Positions 22,234 through 33,268 of a stretch of DNA of 64,000 nt are shown piece by piece; position 1 is the first letter of the stretch; each line of letters opens with the position of its first letter. Origin of the DNA: Anastatus disparis (Eukaryota; Arthropoda; Insecta; Hymenoptera; Eupelmidae); contig JAFFSR010000279.1 in NCBI GenBank assembly GCA_017163975.1, positions 124,001 through 188,000 on the forward strand, given 5' to 3'. The notes below the pieces were generated by a model that saw nothing but the letters and a program-made list of their open reading frames with translations, was not told the DNA's origin and did no database searches. The position numbers and the translations under genes are program-made.

Positions 22234-22859
22234 TTAAGTTGTGTCTTAGATATAACACTACTACTGCAGACTACTTTTTTAAGATATTCATTTTATTAAG
22301 GTTACACTATCAACATTAAAATATTAGTTCACAAATTATGAGATCCAAACTTATCTCGACGTGGAATTTTCTGTTTATTCAGAATCAGAAGTAAAAAAAA
22401 TTATATTATTCGAATTGAAGTGTTTGACCTTTGTTTGACCTTAACCGAAACATGCTGAAATCGTATGGGCATAAGGATCGTAAGCGACAATCTCAAGAAT
22501 GTGAGAGCTTACTGTTCCAAGATCCGTTTTTAGCCAAAATAATAGCCAAGTGATTCAAAATAATGATTGCAAAAAATAATCTTTAAAATGTGGTTTGACC
22601 TTGACTATAATATCAAATTTCTATGTAAAATTTTGTGCTCTACTCATTTTTAGTAAAAAAAAAACGAGAAATTCAAAACTGAGCAAGTTATCATGGAATT
22701 TCGAAAAATTTTTACGAACTTCCCAAGTGTTGGCCACCATATTGGAGCCACCACATTTAATTTTCGAAAACGCCACTATTATTAAAAAAACGCCAAAATT
22801 TATTAATCTATTCTTATTTTTATGTTTTATCTATGTCCAGTTTGATATTTACAATTAAG

Positions 22860-23400
22860 TTTTCACGTGTTTTTTTTGAGTAGGAATTTTAAATGCGAAA
22901 AAATATGTGAAGAAACATGTGATAAAATTACGTGATAAAATTACGTTATAAAAATGCATGAAAAAAAATACGTGGAAAAAGACTTGAAAAAACATAAAAA
23001 TTTAACATGTTAAAAATACGTGTTATTTTTACGTATTTTCTTACGTCTTTTCTAATACTTGACAATAACACGTGATTTTCTTAGTGGATAAAATAGCATG
23101 TAATATAACATGTTAATTACAGGTGAAATTGCATAATTACATGTAATATCACGCAATAAATTACATTAAAAATTCCATGACAAATTATATTATTAATCAC
23201 ATGTTACAACACGTGTTATAACATGTGCAGAATTCGGTCAAGTTGTACATGGTATTCAACATACAATTGAACATGCTATTCAGTATGTGATTTAATACAT
23301 GATCCACCATATCATCTAACATGTTATTCAACATGTTATTTGACATACAATTTATTACGTCGTTTACCACGTGATCATTTTCAGTAGGAAAATAATTTAT
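22860..23400. repeat. ACATGT / ACGTG word cluster
   Basis: Roughly 540 bases are strewn with ACATGTTA, ACGTGTTA, CATGTAAT and their complements (for example TCACATGTTACAACACGTGT near 23196). Spacing is irregular at 10-25 bases. No ORF is supported. Confidence 0.5.
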
Positions 23401-23459
23401 TAAATAATATTTCAAGTGTTCATTATTCGATGATTCATGTGAAAAATCACTTGATGTAT

Positions 23460-24330
23460 AACTTGCGACTTTAATAGTCATAACTATTGAATAAGATTAA
23501 ATAATATTTATTAATAACAGTTCGAATAAATATAAATAGATTGTTATTGTTAAATAGATTATCGTTTTAACGGAATTAATTAGAAATCAAACAATAAATA
23601 TGTATTTATTGAATTTAATCTTAGTGCAGAGATATCGATTCTAATACTTTCACCCAGCTTCAAACTTCAATCAAATTATATTAACTTTTATAGTCACTAA
23701 TATTAAAAAATATTGAATACTATTTTTCACAATGGATTCTAATTGAAATAAATGTTTCCATTACTGAATTGTTTATCGGTTTCAACAAATTAGTTAAACA
23801 TTAACAGATAAATCGATATATATTGGATTTAATCCTTATACAAAAATGTAAATCTTATTGTATTTAATCACCATGAACTTTAATTGAATTAAATCGTCTT
23901 TAATAGTGATAAATATTTAATAACTTCAAATGATATTCTTTACTACAAATTTAAATCGACTTTAATACCTTTCTATTACAAAAATATTAATCTCATGGTT
24001 TTCAATCAGCATCAAACTTTAATCAAGCTTAATCGACTGTAATAGCAATGGATATTGAATACGATCAAATAGCGTTTAATAGAAATTTTAAATGGACATC
24101 AATAGCTTCTTATATCTAAACAGCTTGCGGATTTAACTTGAAAAAAATCTATTGAAATACATTATTATGGAACCATCTTTAATCAACTTGAATCGACGAA
24201 AGTCTGAATAATTAATTTTCCAAAATTTGTCAATTTAATCCCAATTGATTTTAATTAGTATTTTTCATGAAAAAAATCTATTATATCCGTCAGATAAAAC
24301 GCAAAAAAAAGACCTGTATTTTCATGGAAA
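23460..24330. repeat. Diverged repeats of a TTAATCGACTTTAATAG-like unit
   Basis: Words such as CTTTAATAGTCATAACTATTGAATA recur in degraded form near 23467, 23686, 23899 and 24036, with neighbouring CAAACTTTAATCAA (23660, 24010). Similar wording reappears at about 25640-25830. Spacing is 137-219 bases, so this is either an old tandem array or a dispersed repeat. Low confidence. Confidence 0.35.
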
Positions 24331-24768
24331 TGAAAATTTCAAGAGATAAAGACAGTTGAAATCGGTGTGATGTCAAAGGTATGTATACACCTTTATAATT
24401 TATTCACTTATTTACTATCTTACAAGAAAAAAAAACCTGAAAAAATCATGAAAAAAACATGAATAAACACATTCATAATTTGAAACAAAGTGCACTTGCA
24501 AATTTTAGATGTTTTGTTCGCGTGTTTATTTTTAACAGGGATGACAATAATATATTGTACTTGATCGAAAACGATTATTTTTAATATAATAAATGCGATA
24601 GATTGATTATATTCGTTATGTTTTTCAATCGAAATAATTCCTATGGAAAACGATAATAATGTATTAAAATTATTATAAAAAGATTACTTTTAATGTGATA
24701 TAATGCATTCGGAATTATTTAAAATTAACCTAGTCATTAATAGAACTTATTTATATTAAATACGATCA

Positions 24769-24901
24769 ATAGTACATTACATTACAAGGGACGAAAGACG
24801 ATCTTCCTTCCCGGCGGTGTGATTGCCCCTCGAGGCGAAGCCGAGGAGGGCACACCGCCGAGAACGAGGTCGACTTTAGTCCTGTGTAATGTATACTATT
24901 T
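24769..24901. repeat. Hairpin element, twin-hairpin family copy 2
   Basis: ATAGTACATTACATTACAAGGG at the left pairs loosely with TGTGTAATGTATACTATT at the right. The inner stem is GGCGGTGTG / CACACCGCC with a CTCGAGGCGAAGCCGAGG core. The start word, the end word and a CTCG-GCGAAGC-GAG loop match copy 1. No second hairpin was recognised downstream. Confidence 0.6.
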
Positions 24902-25829
24902 TTCTTCATGTTCGGTCGAAAATTCGTGTCGAATTCGTCGATCGACGGTCGTGGACGCTCGAAGTAGGCGAGAGTAGTCTGCTTCGCCGGCGTAACCATG
25001 TTTTTGCTATCATCGCGCCAGCTGGCCTTATGATGCGCGTTGTTACATGTGCTTATAACGAAGTAAATGCGAACGGCTTTTTAAATTCGCTAACATTTAC
25101 GACCCGAGTTTACGAGGGTTGTTGGTTAGCGAATATTAAAAAGCCCGAAGCAAAGAAAGCAAAATAAATAAAATAAAAATATAACACAACACTATGCGTT
25201 AACTAACTGAACACACTAGCACAAACACAATGAAACACAATATATTTTACGAAATGAAACTTTTTGTTTTTTATATTTAACGTCGCTGTATTTCAGCTAT
25301 CATGACGATGCTAATTATCGACGCAGATCGTTAATGTGATCGTGAACAAAGCACATGTAACGTACGTAATAATGTTTTTTTTTAACAATGCAGGTTAAAA
25401 TCGCGGATGCAAGAGCGCGTCAGGGAGAACGAGAGAACAGGCCAACATTGTATATTGTTCCCTCCTGGCTAGCTAGGTGGCACGTCGATGCGGAGGGAAC
25501 ATCGACTTTTGGCGTACATACGTAAAAAACGAAGTCGAATTTTCGACCGATATATAAAGATAATATTACAGTTGATAAAAAACAATCACTGCTAATTCGC
25601 TTTATTGCAATAAAAATTGATTGCAATTCATTTAACTATCGACCAAATTTATTAATATTCAATAAAATAGGTATCTATTAAACTAGATATAAACTATCAA
25701 TGTTAATACGATTTCATGGGATGAAAATTGATTGAGATTGACCTGTCTACCAATCGAAGTTATGCCTATTAAATATATGATACAAATCCATTAAACTTAA
25801 TTTAAAGTGATTACTTTTGATACAATTTA
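24902..25829. other. Spacer with a short hairpin; no recognised gene
   Basis: Open frames here show no family features. A stem GGCTTTTTAAATTCGCTAAC / GTTAGCGAATATTAAAAAGCC lies at about 25074-25144. Another G+C-richer patch with GTTCCCTCC / GGAGGGAAC lies at 25457-25501. Confidence 0.45.
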
Positions 25830-25834
25830 CACAG

Positions 25835-26464
25835 TATCTCTTAGAACCTCAGCGTGTATACGTCTCCGCCCTATTTTTCTCTGCATGTGCTGATCATGAA
25901 TTTGGTCGACCGCATTCCGCAGAGACCTCGCTTTCTCCATGATCTTTTCCTGCTGGTCAGCGGCATGCTTTAGATGATCCTGTAATCTTTCCACCGCACT
26001 TTGAATCTTAAGATTAGTGTTTTTTTCAGAGCTTCCTGCATAGTTTTGACTTCTTTCTTCATTTCCTCTATAAAACGATCTTGACTTCTTGTCGCTTCCA
26101 AAAATTCATCAATATCTGTCCGCATGCCGTCCTGCTCAAAACCTGATGCGTCGCTGAAAGCACTTTTCGCGCTTCCGACGCTAGCAATGCTGCTCTGGCT
26201 ACCGCTTCGTACCCTTGGTACTTGTAGACTGTCCGTTCCGCGTTTTTTATGCAAGGTTGTCTCCTCTAGCCTTCCAGTAAAAACGATTGCCGCTGAGGTC
26301 TGATCTCCCGACCCTGCGACAATATGGTCAACGTAAATTCGGCCTTCCTCAGAATCCGTGAAGCCAGCTCCGCCCACCGAGGCTTTCACTCGATCGGAAG
26401 CGGAGGTGAGATTTCCCTGTAAAGGGGTACTCACCTGGGGTATTTCTGTATTTGAATCCGACAT
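25835..26464 (-). pseudogene. R1-clade-type ORF1 N-terminal fragment (minus strand)
   Basis: The minus-strand frame starts with an ATG at 26464 (MSDSNTEIPQVSTP), runs through a Ser-rich region (SGSQSSIASVGSAKS) and reaches a charged heptad-like segment (FLEATRSQDRFIEEMKKEV). It breaks near 25990, and related sequence continues in another frame (AADQQEKIMEKARSLRNAVDQI) to about 25835. The composition and coiled-coil region resemble the N-terminus of ORF1 (gag-like RNA-binding protein) of R1-clade non-LTR elements. The zinc knuckles are absent here but present in the fragment at 31850-32566. Upstream leader 26465-26736 ends at the microsatellite. The family assignment is an inference. Confidence 0.5.
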
Positions 26465-26735
26465 CTTCCATTAGTTTGTGGTTTATATTTCGGGGAACTA
26501 CCCCTATCTTGTGCTCTAAGCGGGACCCTATCAGGGTTACTACCATCTGGGTCAGATGGTCCCTGGTTTTTTTGCGAGGTTATTTCTCCTCAGGTCGTTA
26601 CTTCCTATTTGCCGTCAACGTTATAGCATTGCTGCAAAGAGCATTGATGCGACGATGACGCCCAGGAGCAGTTGGGCATTGCCCGGAACCTAGAAGACAA
26701 CACTTGCTTAAGGGGCCTCCTCAAGCCGACTCCCG

Positions 26736-26736
<1 letters not shown>

Positions 26737-26800
<64 letters not shown>

Positions 26801-26860
26801 GATAATGATAATGATAATGATAATGATAATGATAATGACAATAACAATGACAATGACAAT

Positions 26861-26913
<53 letters not shown>

Positions 26914-26984
26914 TGACAATGACAATGACAACGACAACGACAAGGACAATGACAATGACAATGACAATGACAATAATAATAATG

Positions 26985-27037
<53 letters not shown>

Positions 27038-27065
27038 AATAATGATGATGATGATGATGATGATA

Positions 27066-27116
<51 letters not shown>

Positions 27117-27145
27117 TTGATGATAATGATAATAATTATAATAAT
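26737..27145. repeat. Compound (GATAAT)/(GACAAC)/(AAT)/(GAT) microsatellite
   Basis: About 410 bases: GATAAT units, then GACAAT/GACAAC units, then AAT units, then GAT units, ending GATAATGATAATAATT. All six frames look open in places (poly-Asn/Asp, poly-Leu/Ser); this is an effect of the three-base period, not coding. It separates two minus-strand R1-type fragments. Confidence 0.95.
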
Positions 27146-27149
27146 TCTT

Positions 27150-28245
27150 TTTTCGCCTCTGATTTGAGTTAGTGTGACGATAAAAATCTGCAAACAGACT
27201 GCTGGGAGTTTTTTGGGCCTGGAAAAAGATACAGGCGGAAGAAAAGCCACGGTTTGTGAGGGGTTACTAGTTCACGTCTAGCGACCCTCTAAAAATCGCA
27301 TTCTTCTTACCCACGAATGACAAGTCATTTGTTGAGGAAGAGATACTCTAACTTGACCACTTAGGGCGTTTTCCCACCCCGGGATCTGTTTGTCACATTA
27401 CTTCAGGGTGGCGTCGGTCTTTGATCGTTTCGGATCTTCTCTCCTGGTTTCTTTGGTATTTGACTAGATTCGTTTTCTTAACCTACAAGGTGTATAAAAA
27501 ATAAATCTAAGGCGTTTCATTCTTACATGCATGCATAGTCACGCGCGTGAAGAGAAACTCAAGTTCAGAGTAAAGTCCGGTGATTCTCTCCCGCGACATA
27601 CATTCCTTGGGAGTGCGAAGAGACGCTTCAGGAGGGTCAGCTTTGTTTCCCATCAAAACATCCATACTTTCGTCGATCGCATAATCAGGGAGGCAACATC
27701 TACCTAGAGGACTGGCTCTGTAAAGGGGAGCAAAATCAGTCCTTCCTACATCAGTCTTATTTCTCTTGGACTAGAATTGGTCTTATGCCCCAGGTGGGGC
27801 TAGCCTATCTATCGCGTCTGACTCACACTCACTCTCGGACGCGCGTGGTATATTTACGTATGTGGAGGAAGCAAACCGGCTGGCACACTAACCTTCCGCG
27901 ACAGTCACACATCAGCATAATCTTGCTTTTACGCATATTCACACATTGATATGGTGCACGATTTGGTTTTCTTATTTAAAAGGAATCATCGTCGTCACCC
28001 TCGTACCCCAAAGCTATGGGACCGGCTAATGTTTCTTGGTTATGCAGAAACGTCAGCATGGCTCCCGTGGTGTCATTCGTACTTCGATCAATCTCCCTAT
28101 CTTAATACGTTTTCTTCTGTCTAAGGACGCTTTCGACAAAAAGTGTCATAGAATCCCATTTTTCTTCAGCCGAGATCATTTCGCTTATAATTGTCTCTGG
28201 CATCAGTCGTCCGACTATTTCCTCGACCTGGCGTCTTTCTTTGTT
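27150..28245 (-). mobile_element. 3' non-coding part of R1-clade element
   Basis: Sequence with higher G+C content runs between the end of ORF2 (about 28246) and the microsatellite. No ORF with family features was found. By position it is the 3' untranslated part of the minus-strand element, which would end at the microsatellite. Confidence 0.45.
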
Positions 28246-28990
28246 TCACCAATGACAGACGAAAAACGTATGATACGCATCGTCGCGATCAGCGAAACAG
28301 AAGATGCAGCCCGGGTCCTGAGCCTTTCCCATTTTACTGAGATAGAAGCGGAAATACCCGTGGTCACTGAGGAACTGGGTGAGGTAATAGTTAACCTCCC
28401 CGTGCTTTCTCTCAACCCATGAAGCCAGTTCCTTAATAAGTGCCTTGGTCCATCGGCCTTTTTTCTCCTGTTTCCATGTTCTTTGCCAGGATTCCATGGT
28501 TACCTGTCTTTATTCTTTCTGAATTATTGCAGTTTTTTTCCTGATTCTTCCGTTCGTAGGTTTGCTTGCGTTCCGTCGTCTATAATTCGATCGGGATGAT
28601 TCCTGCGATGACTAGCACTGCGGGACCCGAAACAGTGCGATAGGCGCTGGTGACTCTGGGAGCTTCCCTCCTTTGAACAGAAGATAATGTTTTTCGATGC
28701 ATCTCCTTACTCATTGTGTCGTTCCATATTTCAGAGCCGTACAATAATATGGACTTTTTAACTGACATCAGAAGTCGTCGTTTGCTTGATTTTGGTCCGC
28801 TAGTATTGGCCATAAGACGACTTAACCGCAAGGTTTTTCGCATCGCTTTGTTGGCGACGTATTTCAGGTGCGACTAAAAACTTAGTTTTGCATCTAGCTT
28901 TATGCCAAGATACATAACCTCCTTCCTTGTCTGCACCACGTTTGTACCTACTGTCATAAGAAACTCGATATTGATGTGTTTCCAGCTTAA

Positions 28991-29371
28991 GAGGAGGTCG
29001 CGTATCTCTGTCCTTTTCTAAACAAGGAAATGATTTTTCTACAAAAACTAATAAGTTTAGCAAAAAATAAAGAGAAAGCCGCACCTTGTATGGAAAAAAA
29101 ACAATGTTTTCTTTGATAAGAAAAAATTAATTTTATTGCTTCGTTCTCAAGAAAACTTTGAAAAACCAAATTGTCCACCCTAACCTCTATGATTTAAGTT
29201 TTTCAAGGTTTTCTAGAAAACAAAGCAATAAAATTAATTCTTTCTTATCAAAGAAAATATTACTTTTTTGATACGAGATGCGGCTTTCTCTTCATTTTTT
29301 GCTAAAGTTATTAGTTTCTGTAAAAAACTCAATTTTTTTATTAGAAAAGGACAGAGATACGTGACCTCCTC
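28991..29371. mobile_element. TTAA-flanked palindromic MITE, copy 2
   Basis: TTAA at 28987-28990 and 29372-29375 encloses GAGGAGGTCGCGTATCTCTG...CAGAGATACGTGACCTCCTC. It is 381 bp and near-palindromic. The interrupted R1-type ORF2 (MAKTEIVPL... region) reads across the empty site with a single TTAA, which supports a four-base target duplication. Confidence 0.85.
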
Positions 29372-29733
29372 TTAAGGGCACTATTTCTGTCTTAGCCATT
29401 GCTATTTCCAGACCATGTTTTGCCATCCATTTTGAGATTCTTTCTATTGCCGTATTTATTATGTGCTGAGCTATGTTTGCGTTTCACGTGGTGATGACTA
29501 AAGCGACATCATCGACGTAAGCAAACATTTTTACCATGTCCAGCATTGCAAGTCTGGGCCAAAGATCAACCCTTGTGCCACGCCTGCGCTGAGGTCCTTT
29601 TTACATCAGCCTTCTTCTGTTTCATAGCGAAGGATGCGGTTTTTTAGGTAGTCACGTATCACTCGTATAAGGTATTCTGGTACGTTAAACTCTTTCAACG
29701 CAGCAAGAAGATCTGGCTATCTTGCCGAGTTAA

Positions 29734-30115
29734 GAGGAGGTCACGTATGTCTGTCCTTTTCTAATCAAAGAATTGAGTTCATTTACAGAAACTAATAACT
29801 TTAGCAAAAAGTGAAAAGAAAGCCGCATCTCGTATCAAAAAAAGCAATATTTTTTGTGATAAGAAAGAATTAATTTTATTGTTTCGTTTTCAAGAAAACC
29901 TTGAAAAACTTAAATCATAGAGGTTGGGGTGGACAATTTGGTTTTTCAAGGTTTTCTTGACAACGAAGTAATAAAATTAATTTTTTCTCATCAAAGAAAA
30001 TATTGCTTTTTTTGATACAAGATGCGGCTTTCTCTTCATTTTTTGCTGAATTTATTAGTTTTTGTAAAAAAATCATTTCTTTGATTAGAAAAGGATAGAG
30101 ATATGTGACCTCCTC
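29734..30115. mobile_element. TTAA-flanked palindromic MITE, copy 3
   Basis: TTAA at 29730-29733 and 30116-30119 encloses GAGGAGGTCACGTATGTCTG...GATATGTGACCTCCTC (382 bp). It is closely related to copy 2 along its length, but in the opposite internal orientation (compare the CCCTAACCTC / GAGGTTGGGG centres). It splits the RT motif LLDTGNAF|NSA. Confidence 0.85.
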
Positions 30116-31849
30116 TTAAAAGCATTTCCAGTATCTAGCAGGACGAAAAAAGCAATAAGACGGGAATGATGGTTTCCAGTCCATCCTTCTCTGGCCACTT
30201 TCACTACTTCTTCTACTGCATTGACGGTGGACCGCTTTTTCCTGAAGCTGTACTGGTAGTCAGCGAGATCGTCAGCCGCCTGTACAGTTTCTCGTAATCA
30301 TGGTTTCAGCAGTCTCTCGTATAGCTTTCCTGCTTCGTCAAACATGCGGAGTGGCCTGTAGGACGATGGATGCCGGGGATCACCTCTCTTTCCTTTGTTC
30401 ATCAGCACGAGACGTGCAACATTCCAGGGGGTGCTAAATACACCCGTCTGGAGGCACGCGTTGTACATGTTTAACAAAAGAGATGGCGCTTTTACCGCTA
30501 TGCACTTGAGGACCTCGGACGGTATTCCGTCGGAGCCATGTGTTTCTTGTTTCGCATCATTCTGGCGGCGAACTGTAACTCTCCGCTTGTGAAGAGCGGG
30601 ATCTTTTCTGATACTTCTGCTCTCTCCTCTTCTTTGAGCAGTGGATACGTAGGGAACAGGTGGTTAACGATGTTCGCCATGGTCTCTTCTTCAAATGGCA
30701 ACGTGGGGGCGGTGCAAAGCTTCTTGGTCACAATCTTTTAGGCAAAACCCCGCACCTTTCTGTTAATGTCTTCACTCAGATCTTTCCAGCCTTGTGCTTT
30801 GCTTCGGTTGATCTTCTTTCGAAACTGTTTATGCACGTTCTTGTATTGTGCAGACAAAAGATCTGCGTCTGGTTTTTTCTTTTTTCTTGCTTATTGAGAT
30901 TTTTTTCTGAGGCTAAGAGCTTCTGACCTAGTCTTAGCGATATCATCATTCCACCTATAAGCAGGGCGCTTATGTTGCCGCGACCCCTTGCACGGTATCG
31001 ACGAATCACAGGCCCTGTGGATGAGACTCATCGTCTTGCTCACAAGTGCCTCCGCAGCACCAGCGCTTTGGGTAAAATGTCGCATCCGGTAAATCGTCGT
31101 AACCTTGTTGCAGTACTTGGGCAAGCTTTTCAATGTCTTGCTTAGCAGTGTTTTATCGGATCGGCCTAGCCCCTTTTTGCCGCAGTGATTGGGGTTTATC
31201 ACTCATTTTAAAAGTGATGTTCTGGTGGTCACTTCCACTTAATGTCTTTAGCACCTTTCAATCTGGCAATCTACGTGAGAGATTTTTTGATGCAGAGAAC
31301 ACATCTGAAATCGTACCGCCAGCACCTTTTCTGAATGTTGGTGTATTTCCGATGTTCAGGACTGTTAGGCCAAATCTGTCAGCCACCTCCGTGATGTATT
31401 CACCTCTGCTGTCCTGCATTAGCATCCCCTACTCCAGTGCTTTCGCATTGAATTCGCCTGCGACTATTACGTCGCCTTCGATTTTGCGGATAGTGTCTTC
31501 TAGCATGTCCAGATCTTGCCTTAAGTTACCTATTAGCGTGTTAGGTGTGAAGTAGCAGCTTACGTACGTGACGTTTTTGCTTCTAACCCACACGAAGCCG
31601 TTTCCAGCTTCGCCCTCGTTTACTCTGATGTTGTTTGGGTCTACGTAGGTCGCTGCCGTGCAAAGTTCGTCTTTGAGTTATGTTTTGGCATCCCAGTTTG
31701 TGTACTGTTCGCTTATCAGTAACACATCAGCCTTTGTCTTAAATTTAATTTGAGGCTAGGTCACTTCTGTTCAAGTTGGCTTAGAGGACCGTTAAAAGGC
31801 CCATAATTAGAGTTTCTTGATTCGGTTCAGAGTCTCGCGAAAGACTTTG

Positions 31850-32566
31850 CACTGACCTGACCCAAGAATGTATTTCTGCTCTGCTGGATCTACTTCCCGC
31901 TTGGTACATAATATGCACTGAGCATCCGTAGCCTTGTAGGCCGATCCCTTGTGACTTTCTCTGCAACACTTGTAGCACATCTTGCTATGATCAGGTCCCT
32001 AACAATTGCTTGCCTGGTGACGGTAGTTCGGGCATTTAAAACAGCGCTGAACTCTTCGTTAATTTTTAATTCGGCAGCTGGTATAGCCAATCTTTATTCT
32101 CATTTTTGATAGTAACGCTGCTTGGTCTTGTTTCAACTCTACAATGGCCAAGCGCAGCGCTCTGCTGTTAGGGTTTGTAAGCGAAACGCTGAACTCCCCA
32201 ACTTCCATGCCAGCTACGGTAAAGACAGCCTTAACAGCTGCTACTGAGGCTAGACAGTCGATATCTCTGATTTCGATTGTTTCTTTGGGGTACATCTCCT
32301 TGACGTTTTTCGTTTCGCCAACCGTCTTTTTTAGGAATTTACTGAATGTCTCCAGTCCTGGTTTTTCTAATCCCTTCAATGTTGGTCGTTTGGCTCTCAT
32401 TAATAAGATCCTGCCAGATGTCCTGCAGGACGTTACTGTAGGACTTGTCTTCTCCTGGCTTAATGAGGACAGCAGTAGACCTCTACTTTGACTTTCTCCT
32501 CCCCTTCTTTTTTTTTGGCAACTGCTGTGCAAACTGCTCTGTCACTTTGTCCGATGTTCTGGCCGC
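31850..32566 (-). pseudogene. R1-clade ORF1 C-terminal part with CCHC knuckles
   Basis: The minus-strand frame from about 32560 reads a basic segment (LPKKKKGRRKSK), GRILLMRAKRP, an RNA-binding-like region (IEIRDIDCLASVAAVKAVF) and IAIVELKQDQAALL. A shift follows, then zinc knuckles CFKCPNYRHQASNC (about 32000-32045) and CYKCC-x-ESH-type (about 31950). This order is typical of ORF1 proteins of R1-clade elements, which bind element RNA. The N-terminal half is missing: the frame begins abruptly at the microsatellite (32568). A TAG follows the first knuckle. Confidence 0.75.
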
Positions 32567-32568
32567 TG

Positions 32569-32668
32569 ATGATAATAATGATAATAATGATAATAATGAT
32601 AATAATGATAATAATAATAATAATGATAATAATGATAATAACGATAATAATGATAATAATAGTAATTG
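32569..32668. repeat. (GATAAT)/(AATGAT) microsatellite
   Basis: About 100 bases of GATAATAAT units directly abut the 5' side of the minus-strand R1-type fragment. It has the same motif as the long array at 26737, which abuts its 3' side. Confidence 0.9.
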
Positions 32669-33250
32669 ATCGCGCTATTTCTGTTTTTAATTATGAGTGG
32701 ACTGTGCAATTTGTGCTTGATGATTTTATATTAATTTAATCTAACACGATAATGCAGGAGTACGTGGGTGTAGTAGGTAGAGGTATGATGAAATCACTTT
32801 AGACACTATTTTACAACTTATAAGGGCTTCGAATTGCAAAAATATTCATGTAGAAATGTTTAAAAGGTTCTAATTGATGATTATAAACTAATTGGTATTT
32901 AAATTTAAACTTAATCGCATTGATTAATTACGATTACGAAATCACACGATGAGAGCGTGTACGCGTTAGCTGCTGCTTCGTTGAGTTCTCTAGTGCGTCC
33001 AACGTAGTGTTAATGTATGCGCAGTCAGCTCGCGTCTCACGTATATCTAGTACTTAGCTTAGCTGATCATGTACCAATGCACATAACTAAGCGCGAATTA
33101 TAAAGAATGAACACGTGGCAGTACTGAAGTAAATGGCGTAACCATACCACCCACCACGAACCACGTGACGCGTTGATTTGTGATTAACCGTACAACAATT
33201 TTTGAAAGCAAACATACATAGTTAAATACAAATCTACTAAATGTATAGAT
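32669..33250. other. Possible 5' LTR region of gypsy element, not delimited
   Basis: It has mixed composition and no ORF. It lies directly upstream of a primer-binding-site-like sequence, so an LTR would be expected here, but I cannot define its start. It does not obviously match the LTR-like block at 61429. G+C-richer words occur at 32940-33060. Confidence 0.3.
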
Positions 33251-33264
33251 TGGCGCCCACTGGT
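33251..33264 (+). promoter_or_regulatory. Primer-binding-site-like TGGCGCCCACTGG
   Basis: TGGCGCC at the LTR-leader junction is the usual start of a tRNA-primer binding site in Ty3/gypsy elements. It is about 900 bases upstream of a gag frame on the same strand. The priming tRNA is not determined. Confidence 0.5.
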
Positions 33265-33268
33265 TCTC

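Larger units (their letters stand above)
20777..22790. mobile_element. Nested ~2 kb foldback element
   Basis: Long arms: sequence from about 20808 (GGCGATTTTGAAAATTCATT) to about 21170 is repeated inverted at about 22385-22790. Both arms contain, for example, AAACATGCTGAAATCGTATG or its complement. A separate perfect hairpin, GCCACTCTGCATCT / AGATGCAGAGTGGC, sits at 20777-20812 on the left edge. Inside are a ~118-base direct duplication (near 21170 and 21295), a twin-hairpin element and a TTAA MITE. The jockey-like RT ends at the left edge and no continuation was found on the right. Confidence 0.65.
28246..31760 (-). pseudogene. R1-clade ORF2 (endonuclease + RT), broken
   Basis: Read on the minus strand from about 31760 downward. 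Endonuclease motifs: LLISEQYTNWD, VIVAGEFNAKA (about 31455) and SGSDHQNITF (about 31215). RT motifs: GIPSEVLKC (30500), SYRPLRMFDEAGKLYERLL (about 30350), FRKKRSTVNAVEEV (30230), LLDTGNA (30140, catalytic Asp), VAQGLIFGP (29560) and the catalytic FAYVDD (about 29510). Then comes a C-terminal block GRWTKALIKELASWVERKHG with a cysteine-histidine cluster CIFCF...HTFFVCHW (28246-28330). Two MITEs interrupt it, one inside the RT palm and one after it. Frame breaks are frequent, for example TAGs at about 31430 and 31115. It is non-functional; the clade call comes from motif style, not from a tree. Confidence 0.8.

Noticed and set aside
24889..25167. Possible 92-codon gene
   Set aside because: No family features, and it overlaps the end of a hairpin element and a stem-loop; probably chance.
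26605..27250. Long open frames giving poly-Asn/Asp, poly-Ile, poly-Leu/Ser
   Set aside because: They are produced by a three-base-periodic microsatellite; no start context or non-repeat domain supports a gene.
32144..32491. Plus-strand 115-codon frame
   Set aside because: Shadow of the minus-strand R1-type ORF1, which has recognisable zinc knuckles.
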